Shown one piece after another: positions 24,328-34,240 of a stretch of 64,000 bases of DNA; the first letter of the stretch is position 1, and every line of letters starts with the position of its first letter. The DNA lies in contig NC_039368.1 of assembly GCF_003573695.1 (NCBI RefSeq), positions 79,746,374 to 79,810,373 on the forward strand. The letters run 5' to 3'. Position numbers and translations under genes: made by a program. This DNA is from Papaver somniferum. Taxonomy: Eukaryota; Streptophyta; Magnoliopsida; Ranunculales; Papaveraceae. The notes beneath the pieces were generated by a model that searched no databases, had not been told where the DNA came from, and saw nothing but the letters and a program-made list of their open reading frames with translations.

Positions 24328-25558
24328 ACACTGTTTATTTGTTTTGTTTGATTATGTCTCTTCTTATGGCATTTTCTGTTGAACTTCTTATGTAGAACTT
24401 ATTAAAACTGTTATTTTATTTTAATGGTTGTAATAATTTTAATGGTATTTTATCCTTGAATGATTCTATCCTTCAATTAAATTGCTAACTGTGTTAAATC
24501 CATAAGAAGTTTAGCCGAATATACGTCATAAGTTAAGTCTATCGTGTCACTATGCAAATATTAATGAAAATAGAATGAACTTTTGATTTTTATGTCAAAG
24601 ATTAAGTCTATGATATCATTATGAAAATTTTGATGAAAGATAGAACGAATCTTTGTATATTCCGCAGTATTTATCTTTCCCTGATCCACTTCTATATGAA
24701 AGTATTGTATGGCTCCGTAAGTTTTCTTATGTTGAGCATTTCCGATTAAATTAATCATTGAGGTTCCTTTGTCGTTAATTGATTTTTCTGGATACAAATT
24801 CATGTTTCATGTGATTTGTCAATGTCCAAAGAAATCCTTCTTTTCTTGTAAAAGTAAGGTCGCTCTTGTTGTTCTTTCGGGAATCATATTTTATGGGGGA
24901 GAGTTCTTAATTTAACTTGTGTTTAATTTACAAATCTTTGTGGGGAGTGCGCGGTTGTGGAGTATTGCAGGAGTTATCTTGTATCTTTATAAACTCCTTG
25001 ATGAATACACTAAGTTTCGACTATGTGAAATCATCGAAACAAAGTTGATATGTTCTCTTTGAGTCATGAAGTATCTTTGAGAGTTTCATTTTGATCCCGC
25101 TAGTTTTCGTACCTTTGCTAATTTATGTTGACAAAAAGGGGAGAATTATTTTGTAGTTCACAATACATATACATATGGTTTACGGATCATTATGTAAGGG
25201 CAAGTGGTTTTCATTGTGAGATGAAGTATTAACTAAGGGGGAGTGATACATATCACCGTGGTATTATTGTCAAAGTTGTGATACAATTGAACTTTGATGC
25301 TGTGTAATAATAAGATGACACTGTATAACAATAAAAAAACAATCTTGTGAAATTATTGTTATGGCTACGGATCTTCAACAACTATGATGCTGAGTTGAAC
25401 ACATTCAAAATCACTGGAGTACTTGGAGTGACAAAGAATTCAAGGAATATTGAAGAACCAAGGAAATAAAGCATTTGGATGAGAAGCTACGAAGTTTATT
25501 TATTTTGTAATCCACATGTATTGATAGTTTTGTCACTAAAATTAACAAAGGGGGAGAT

Positions 25559-26490
25559 TGTTAGAGCATTGTTCGGTCGAACTCGCAAGCGTTGCTATTT
25601 CAAGCTTATTTGTCAAGTTTAGTTGTCAAAAGTATAAGTCTTGATTTCTAGTCTACTTATAGCTATGTCTCGGATTAGGATAGAATGTGTAGTTGAGATT
25701 TAAACTTCACGGCGTTCATCGATTGAAGATGAAGAACTACTAAGGGGAGATTTTGGAACTTCATCAACAAAAGGTATGTGGAGACTTGAACTCATCTATC
25801 ACTCAGAAGTCTAATCTATTCTAGATCCTATTGAGATAAAGTCGTATAGCTATATAGACTTTCCATTATACACATTTGATATTTCGAGCTTTTTGCTTTA
25901 ACAACGTTCATCATTATTCTTGACGAAAGTAAAAAGATGATCATGTGAAAATCACCTGGTAACATCTTACATAATTTGTGTGAGACAATCATTTGATGTT
26001 ATTAGAGCACTTCTCGGTCGAACTCGCAAGCATTGCTATCTCAAGCTTTTTTTTCAATTTTAGTGATCAAAACTATAAGTCTTGAATTCTAGTCTACTTA
26101 TAGATTCTCGAACTAGGATATATTGTGTAGTTGAGCATTAGACTTCACATCGTTCATCATTGAAGACGAAGAAATACTAAAGAGAGCTTGTGGAACTTCA
26201 TCAACAAAAAGGTATGTGTAGACTGAAACTCATATATTACTTGGAAGTCTATTTCAACTCTATATCTTATATCGAGACATAAGTCGTGTTGCGATATAGT
26301 TTTCTATTATACACATTTGAGATTTCGAGCTTAGTTTAACTCGCTTACATATTTCTCGGAATATGTGTTGGAAAGCTTTCACTTCGACCAAGTTCATCTT
26401 AGATTCTTGAAGAAAGTCAAAAGATGATCGTGAGAAAATAGCCGAGTAATATCCTACATGGTTTGTGTGATACAATCATTTGGTGTAGAC
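25559..26490 (+). repeat. ~440-bp tandem duplication within family A U3
   Basis: Both units contain GGTCGAACTCGCAAGC, GTCTTGA(T/A)TTCTAGTCTAC, TTCATCAACAAAA and AAAGATGATC. The second unit (from about 25997) starts TTAGAGCACTTCTCGG in place of TGTTAGAGCATTGTTC. The units are clearly diverged, so the duplication is old relative to the LARD LTR divergence. Confidence 0.8.
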
Positions 26491-26687
26491 TTGGAATGTT
26501 TCGTTATGATTATTTCAATAACTTGAAAATTGCTTTGATGCTAATAGTGTGTAAAAATGGCTATTGTCATCCTCTAAGAATGTTTCAATGATTGAAATAA
26601 GAGTTTAGAAAACTTAACCATTATTGGATTGTGATATGTTGTGTACTCTTGCACATATGTATTACATGTCCAGGAACCATAGTATGC

Positions 26688-26870
26688 GTATCCGTAGGCG
26701 TACCTGTTGGTTTGAGAAGTCTGGGAACCTAAGCATGCGTACTGGCGTAAGGTTCATGTCCGAGATTTTCTGCTGGGATTGGAGGTATGCGTACCCATTC
26801 GCATACTGGCGAAACCCAAACTCAGTCCGGGTATTTCAAGTATGCGTACTCGTTTGCATACTTGAAGGTT
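26688..26870 (+). repeat. Palindromic GTATGCGTAC motif cluster in family A U3
   Basis: Four modules contain GTATGCGTAC, or a close variant, followed by an inverted CGCATAC or GCATAC arm, e.g. around 26783 and 26839. Clusters at the same LTR position in the other copies (6976-7140 and 28680-28860) use different arm sequences. Confidence 0.7.
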
Positions 26871-28679
26871 AAATTTCTAAAATAGGTTATGTACATGAAC
26901 TAATACATTTATATAATAAGGAATGCATTCTTTGGAAACCGTGTCTATAATATTCATGAATTGATTCGAGTGAATCAAACCGATATTTCTTCAATTGTGT
27001 TCTTGTATACTTCTATGAGAATATAGCAATTGAACAACTCTTTAACTAGTTTCATTTGAGTCATTTGAACTAGTTATGGTTAAGATGAATAAGGTTGATA
27101 TGAGAGTTTTCATCTATCTAACCTCGGTTAACTACGGTTGAGCCAATATGGTGTACACGTTTAGGTACGTCTACATAAACTTAAATGAAGGTACATTTCA
27201 TTTGTGTGTAACAAGCTAAGTTAGATCTAATGGTTGAAAGATATTAGCTTGAATCTAATCAGGTTTTCATATAACGGTGAATATTGCATACTTTGTTACC
27301 AAGGTAACTTAGATTGCAAACCCTGATTTGAAAACTATATAAAGGAGAACTCTAACAACTGGGAAACCTAATCCCTACACCTTCTGTGTGATACGAGTTT
27401 CATAAGATAGAGTCGATTCTTCTTTAACCTTAGGTTTTTCACGAAACCCTGTAGGTTAACGACTTGAAGACTTCATTGGGATTGTGAAGCCATACCCAAC
27501 TATTTTCTATGTAGTTGTGTGATCTGATCTTGCTGTTTCTATCGTGTTTGAGTACTATCTTCTTTAAGATTGGCTCAAGATTTAATCTCCGATGGGAAAG
27601 ATAAAAAGTAGTCACAAACATCTTCGTCTCATCATTTTTGATTCCACAATATCTTGTTTCGCTACCATACGATTAAGATTATTGTGAGGTGATTGATAAT
27701 ACTAGGCCGTTCTTCAGGAATATAAGTCTGGTTTATCAATTGGTTCCTGTTCACCTTGATTGATCAAAAGACGGAAAAAAACTCGTAGGTATTTCTGTGG
27801 GAGACAAATTTATCTATTCCAATAGACTTTTCTGTGTGAGACAGCTTTGTTTATCAAGTCTTCGACTTTGGTCGTAGAAACTCTTAGTTGTGGGTGTGAT
27901 CAGCTAAGGGAATCAAGTGCGTAGTATCCTGCTGGGATCAGAGACGTAAGGAGCGCAACTGTACCTTGAATCAGTGTGAGATTGATTAGGGTTCAACTAT
28001 AGTCCATTCTGAAGTTCATTGGTAGTAGGATAGTGTCTGTAGCGTCTTAATACAGTGTGGTATTCAAATCTGGACTAGGTCCCTGGGTTTTTATGCATTT
28101 GCGGTTTTCCTCGTTAACAAAATTCTGGTGTCTGTGTTATTTCTTTTCCGCATTATATTTTGTTATATAATTGAAATATCACAGGTTATGCGTTGAATCG
28201 ATCAATTGGGAAATCCAACCTTTGGTTGTTAATTGATCCTTGAACATTGGTCTTTGGTACCGTTCAAGTTACTTCTCGTATATTCAATCGCGCTCGCAAA
28301 TCCTATTTTTTGATTGCAAATTGAATTGAGAAAAAGAGATACAAAATTCTTGGATATACTTTTCTCTAAATTGAATCTGACTGTGTAGTTGATTATTTTT
28401 AAAGTATATTGGAGTTTGTCTATTCACATTGCCAAATGAAATATTGGGTGTGCTTGTTGTACCTCCGTTTTTCCAGATGTAGGTTCTGAATATTTTGTAT
28501 TGATCATTCGATCAATTGAAAATTTCTTATAAGCTAATAGTTTGTGTGAGACAGTTATTGTCGTCTTCTAAGAATGTTTCAATGATTGAAATGAGAGTTA
28601 AGAGCTAAAACCCATGTCTGGATACATTAGGGTTTGTGTACTTAGTGTACGAACTATTTTGACAGAATTCAGGACCAGA

Positions 28680-28862
28680 AGTTTGCGTACCCGTTTGCAA
28701 ACTGATTTAACTGTTGAAGCTCGGAAACCAAGTTTGCGTACCCTTTCGCATACAGTTTCAACTGAGTTCGGTCCGGAGCTAAAGTTTGCGTACCCGTTTG
28801 CAAACTGTCGGCTTGTGGACAATGTCCGGAACTTAAGTTCACGTACCCGTTTTCAAACTTAA
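28680..28862 (+). repeat. GTTTGCGTACCC / GCAAAC palindromic cluster
   Basis: Four modules in the copy 3 U3. Each has GTTTGCGTACC (or GTTCACGTACC) followed by an inverted TTTGCAAAC, TTCGCATAC or TTTCAAAC arm. They begin at about 28681, 28731, 28783 and 28838, a spacing near 50 bases. Confidence 0.75.
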
Positions 28863-29184
28863 GTGGTTCAAGTTCTTAAATCGGTTAAGTATGATTTCAT
28901 ACTCATAAACAAATATATTTACATATTAAGGAATGCAATCTTTACAAACCGTGGCTAAAATGTTCATGAACTGATTCTTTTGAATTAATCTGACTTTGCT
29001 TCAATTGTGTCTTGTATACTTCTATGAGAATATAAACAATTGAACAACTCTATGAGTAACAATTAGGATCGAGAAGTGTTAAGATGAACATGGTTAAGAA
29101 AAAAAGTGTTCATATGACTAACTTCGGTTAACTGTTATTGAGACAACTTAATATACACGTTTAGGTACGGTTACCCATATCTAA

Positions 29185-29702
29185 GTCTAACCCCTACGGG
29201 CTAGATTGAACTGCTAGATTGGACAAAAAGTGTTGCAAATCAAGAAAAAAGTGTGGGAAAAAAATTAACACTACTTCTTGATACTTCTCTCTCCTAACAG
29301 TTGCTCGAAGTCCAACTATCAGCGAGATTGAAACGCTGAATCATTCAGCGCTGAAAAAGTGACATAACGCTGAACCATTCAGCGCTTTATATTTTTTATT
29401 AAATTTTTAGAGAGAATGTGATGGAGAGAGAGGGGGGAAAAGAGGGAGAACGTGGTGGAGAGAGGAAAAAAATGGAGAGAGAGGAAAAAGAGGGAGAGAG
29501 AAAGGAAAAAGAATGAGAGATAAATGGTAATAATTAGTTTTTTGGAAAATAAATTCATGTGACATTGAACCATTCAGCGTTCAATGTTGTTTTATTCAAC
29601 ATTTCGCTGTTAGATTGGCAATACCATAGGACTTAGGAGGTTGCACTAGCTGACGTGGATGGTCAATCTAGTTGCTAGATATCTAGCCCATAGGGGTTAG
29701 CC
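29185..29702. mobile_element. 518-bp MITE, probable Tourist/PIF-Harbinger type
   Basis: It is flanked by TAA on both sides (29182-29184 and 29703-29705). Terminal inverted repeats are G(T/G)CTAACCCCTA(C/T)GGGCTAGAT. Other family A LTRs lack the insert and read straight across this point into AAATGAAG-like sequence. The interior has an A/G-rich tract and repeated CATTCAGCGCT palindromes. There is no coding capacity. The 3-base TAA duplication is what a Harbinger-type transposase leaves. Confidence 0.75.
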
Positions 29703-30980
29703 TAAATGAAGTTATATTTCATTTGTGTATAACAAGCTAAGACTATCTAGCGGGTGAAACATATTAGCTTGAATCTTAAATCAGGTTTCATCTAACGGTG
29801 ATTTTTGATTGCTTTGTTCCAAAGTTATCAAACCCTGATTTGAAGACTATATAAGGGAGAACTCTAGCAACTGGGAAACCTAATCCCCGCACCTCATGTG
29901 TGATACTAGTTGCGACTAGAGTCAATTTTCCTTTAACTTAGGTTTTTCCTAAAACCATTATAGATTAATGACTTAAAGACTTCATTGGGATTCTGAAGCT
30001 AGACCCAACTATTTTCTCTGTAGTTGCGTGTTCTGATCTTACTTTGTTTTATCGTATTGTACTATCTTCTCTAAGATTTGCTCGAGATTTATCTCCGATA
30101 GGTAAGATATAAAAAAGTAATCACAAAGTTCTTCGTCTCATTCTTTGTGATTCCACAATAACTTGTTCTACTGCCATATAGTTAAGTTATTGTGAGGTGA
30201 TTGATATTTCTAGGATGTTCTTCAGGAATATAATACCGGAATATCAATTGGTTCCTATTCAACTTGATTTATCAAAAGATGGAACAAAACTTCGTAGGTA
30301 TTTTTGTGGGACACATATTTATCTATTCAAATAGACTTTTCTGTGGGAGACAGATTTGTTTATCAAGTCTTCGTCTTTAGGTCGTAGAAACTCTTAGTTG
30401 TGGGTGAGACCAGCTAAAGGAATCAAGTGCGTAGAGTCCCGCTGGGATTCAGAGGCTTAAGGAACGCGACTGTACCTTAATCAGTGTGAGATTGGTTAGG
30501 CTCAACTACATTCCAGTCTGAAGTTAACTTGTAGTAGGCTAGAGTCTGTAGCGGCTTAATACAATGTAGTGTTCAAACCTGGACTAGGTCCCAGTGTTTT
30601 TCTGCATTTGCGGTTTCCTCGTTAACAAAACTTCAGGTATCTGTGATATTTCTTTTCCGCATTATATTTGTCTATATAATTGAAATATCAGAGGTTGCGT
30701 GTAGTTCAATCAATTGGTATATCCAATCTTTGGTTGTTGATTGACACTTGAACATTGGTCTATGGTACTGTTCAAGTTGTTTCTCATAATAATCAGGCTC
30801 ACGGATTTCTATCTGTTTGATTTGTTGATTACATTGACAAACAAAGATTTAACTCTTGGATATATTTTCCTTGATTGAGTCTGACTGTCTAGTTGATTCT
30901 CTTGGAATTATATTGGAGGTAGTCCATACAGATTACCTAAACGAAATATTGGGTGTGGTTGTTAGACCCCCGCTTTTTCA

Positions 30981-32532
30981 CCTGACTCTTAGCATAGTTT
31001 GCTAGAAATGCAAACTTATGTATTTATAGACCAAGGATGTTTGGACACAACGAATTTCCAAAATCGAAAATATTCTCAAGATATGCAATGAATAACAAAA
31101 TTTGGTTTTCCTAATTCCAATAAATGCTTGTCCAAAATTTCCAAAATATCTCAATAGAAAATCTCCAATTAGTAAATGCACATTACTAATTTTTATTCTC
31201 CAGAGATATGCATTTAATTGCTGATAATTAAAGCATATAAAACCAAAAACCTCAATCAAAAGATTCTCAATTTATTTCAGCACAGGATCTCCTTGAGTAG
31301 TAAGGAATATCTTTGAACAATAAATGCTAATATTTATTGTACGTGTTCAAAGTATATTGATATCTCTTCAATGTAAATCCTTATTCATATATACATGGAT
31401 TTACATTCTTGGAATCAGTTATACCACACTTCCAAACAAGTTTAGAATTGGTTCACTTGTATTCCAAGATAACTATGTAATTGATCAAATATCAAATCAC
31501 ATACATGGGTTCAATCGGTTCTAACAATCACTAGGATCGGTTATACCTCAATATGGAAATACCTGTGATCGGTCACACAAGTTACCAGAACCGGTTACAT
31601 CAGTTAACAGGACCGATTACCATATTCCCATGGTATTGCTTGTGATCGGTCAAACCAGTTATCAGGATCGGTTACACCAATTACCAGGACCAGTTACCAA
31701 CTACAAGGATCGATTACCTCTGTGATCAGTCACCCCAATTAGTAGGATCGGTCACACTAATTACAAATATCGATCATGCCATCTCATGTAATTACTTAGG
31801 ATCAGTTACACCAATGAATAAAAACTAGTCATACCAAATCATAAGTCAGGCATTGTGATTAGTTATACCAAGATACATAACATAGTTGCGATCGGTTCTA
31901 CCATCTCACACATATTGGTAATCCAAAGATTTGCAATGAATAGCCGTACCAATAAGCCTAATGATTTCCCTTTCGATTCATAAAACAAGTTCATGAATAT
32001 ACTTTCTTTAAATGAATGTAAAAAATTGTTTCCTTTGATGAAATCTTCACCATAACCCATTCACATAATCATAACAGTATATACAAGATTATATTGATGT
32101 CATATCTACGAAGTTCAAAAGATAAGAGTTATACTTCGTAGTCTAATTCCCTAATACTATGAACATACAAAAATGACTATGTCACATCACTAGAGTATTA
32201 TACAATTAGTACAGTATATACAGCTTCGCAGTTATGTTTTCAATACAACATGACTTGAAAGATACATCAGGAATAAAACAGTTTAAGTCAATATTACTAA
32301 CCTCGAGCGGAAGGATGATGTCGTCGTTGTAGTTCGTTACTTCTTCACATTCTTCAGGTCTTCGGAGTAATACTTGTATGTCTCAACATTCCTAAAGTTT
32401 CTAGTATAACCTAAATGAAGCTGACTCTAGTATATAATCAAGCGACTTTAGATGAGTTTTGACACATTAAAACATGACAACCAAACTTGACATACCAACG
32501 CTTGATGAGTTCAACCGAGCTATGATCTAACA
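30981..32532 (-). repeat. Inverted, truncated family B LTR (U3 part)
   Basis: On the minus strand it starts TGTTAGATCATAGCTCGG at 32532, passes through the GTAACCGATCC minisatellite (about 31915-31515) and ends just after the TATA region at 30981 (TATAAATACATAAG, then GCTAAGAGTCAGG). Only the U3 is present. The break lies flush with the end of the family A LTR, as at 8761/8762. Confidence 0.75.
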
Positions 32533-33310
32533 AATTTTTATATGCAATTTGATACAACCTCCCCATGGGCTGCAACTTACAATATCCAAATATGTTTATA
32601 TCTAATACAAATCAAAATAAAATTATGAAAAACCATAGTGTTAAAAAAATTATACGTTTATATGTAACTTTGTATATGTGTGTAAAAAATACACCTTAAG
32701 GATTTAACCTACGGATACTATTCATTAACTTATCACACAATATTTTATAAATTTCTTGAGTATCGTATGGCCAAAAACTAGTGTTCGTGAACTTCTCTAT
32801 CTTTCAGAAACACTCTAACTGTGTTTGTATAATTAACAACTTTTGGATGAAGCAAATTTCAAGAAAAGTGTTGACTGCTAGCCATTCTCGAGTCCTTACT
32901 TTTCTTTCCCAGTCTAAAAAAAATCTCCAATTGAAAATTCAATATCGTGCAAATATATTTGACTCTTAGAAAATGGTAAAATTCACGTTCGTTTCATTTT
33001 GTGAAAGTTTTAAATTCGACATATCTCGTTACAAGCTCAGTATTCTATAAGTTTTACGTATCCAAAAAACTTCCCGAAACCATAAAATGAACTAATCCCT
33101 GCGTAGCATACATTTAGACGGAGTGTATCTCTTGGATTAAAATTTTCTTTGACTTCATTATATTCATTATCTTTCCTATTTTAACCTTTATTATACTTCC
33201 AACATTGGAAACGTTATCCTAAATATCGTCATGCCTATATACTAGTATATCCGCTGTCACGGTAGGAGGGCCGATCGAAGAAGAATTTGAAGATGGTGTT
33301 TGTCTGCGAC
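32533..33310. other. AT-rich spacer, nothing recognised
   Basis: No protein-like frame, RNA or repeat of the other families is visible. A few short open frames lack codon structure. Confidence 0.6.
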
Positions 33311-33312
33311 TA

Positions 33313-33548
33313 CTTTCGCCCCATTTCAGAAAAAGTGATACTTTTTCTCAGTTTCAGAAAAAATGATACTTTCGTCTCGTTTCAGAAAAAGTGATACTTT
33401 GGCTCCGAAAATTAGTCGATCCATAAATCAAAATATGGTTGCATGATGTGTTATGCATCCTTTATGGTGGTTTGCATAATGGCTATGCATTCAATTTTCG
33501 AAAATTGTGCCTAAAGTGAAAGTATCACTTTTCTTGAAACGGAAGGAG
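33313..33548. mobile_element. 236-bp Stowaway-like MITE
   Basis: TA flanks both ends (33311-33312 and 33549-33550). Terminal inverted repeats are CTTTCGCCCCATTTCAG on the left and, inverted, CTCCTTCCGTTTCAAG on the right. Both are followed by AAAAGTGATACTTT. The left end repeats GTTTCAGAAAAAGTGATAC three times. The CTCC(T/C)TCCGT-like end and TA duplication are characteristic of Stowaway (Tc1/mariner-type) MITEs. Confidence 0.65.
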
Positions 33549-33554
33549 TACATA

Positions 33555-33722
33555 CTTTTTTTTTGACGCATGTAACATACGTTTTATTAGTTGCAATGGA
33601 AAATTAGGTTATGCATAAACCAAAATATGCTACATAAAAGTATTATGTATCCTTTGTGGTGGTTTGCACAATAGATGTATATTTAATTTTCTAAAATTAC
33701 GCCTAAATGATAAATACCTCCG
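33555..33722. repeat. Diverged partial copy of the neighbouring MITE interior
   Basis: ATCCTTTGTGGTGGTTTGCA...AATTTTCTAAAATTACGCC parallels ATCCTTTATGGTGGTTTGCA...AATTTTCGAAAATTGTGCC inside the MITE at about 33450-33515. Terminal repeats are not clear. Confidence 0.5.
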
Positions 33723-33864
33723 AGTTTCTCGTAAAAGTTCTAAATTTGATATTGTTGTTTATACTTGCTGCTTAGATTTTTTTATAAGCTTTCCAACGAG
33801 ATAAAATTTGTAAAATTCCAAGGCACGAATTTTTAGATATGTTATATTAAAGTTTACATTCCGA

Positions 33865-34240
33865 TTATCAATCGGTAGTTTCGTGATGTTTGTTACCTAC
33901 CGATTGTGGTAGTAGCCCCAAATTCAAAATTTTCAAAAATCAATGGAATTTTGGATTTTCCTATTTTCACTATCGGTAGTTTCATGATGTTTATTGCCTA
34001 CCGTTTGTACAATCGGTAGTTGCATTATGTTCATTATCTACCGATTATGGTAGTAACCCCAAATTCAAATTTTTCAACAACCAATGGAATTTTGGATTTC
34101 TCTATTTTCACAATCGGTAGTTTCATGATGTTTATTTCCTACCGATTGACAATCGGTAGTTTCATGATGTTTAAGGCCTACCGATTGACAATAGGTAGTT
34201 TCATGATGTTCATTACCTACCGATTGTGGTAGTAGTCCCA
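33865..34240. repeat. Palindromic CAATCGGTAG minisatellite
   Basis: About six units of ~38-40 bases, each an imperfect palindrome: CAATCGGTAGTTTCATGATG on one side and CCTACCGATTG on the other. Three units are directly adjacent at 34110-34225. A larger ~142-base period is also visible, since the spacer ACCCCAAATTCAAA...CAATGGAATTTTGGAT occurs twice. Each unit could fold into a hairpin with a 10-11 bp stem. Confidence 0.85.

Larger units (their letters stand above)
23210..25558 (+). mobile_element. Interior of family A copy 2
   Basis: It lies between the end of the family B LTR and a family A LTR, and ends in the polypurine tract AAAGGGGGAGAT. It carries a broken plant-transposon-domain gene and a coiled-coil remnant instead of the Gag-like gene of copy 1. 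From about 24460 it is non-coding and parallels 5100-6371 (CCGCAGTAxTxATCTTCCC, ACTAAGGGGGAGTGATA). Its 5' LTR and primer site are missing, probably lost at the junction with the B LTR. Confidence 0.6.
25559..28475 (+). repeat. Family A LTR, copy 2 (2917 bp) with duplicated U3 start
   Basis: It begins TGTTAGAGCATTGTTCGG after the polypurine tract and ends CCTCCGTTTTTCCA. It is longer than the copy 1 LTR because about 440 bases at its start are tandemly duplicated (25559-25996, then again from 25997). A TATA box (CTATATAAAGGAG) lies near 27340. A cluster of GTATGCGTAC motifs occupies 26688-26870. Confidence 0.8.
28476..30980 (+). repeat. Family A LTR, copy 3, 5'-truncated and carrying a MITE
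   Basis: It starts flush with the end of copy 2 at a point equivalent to about 26510 in that LTR (AAGAATGTTTCAATGATTG). It runs to CCCCCGCTTTTTCA at 30980. A TATA box (CTATATAAGGGAG) lies near 29849. A 518-bp MITE interrupts it at 29185. The U3 start (TGTTAGAGC) is missing. Confidence 0.75.
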
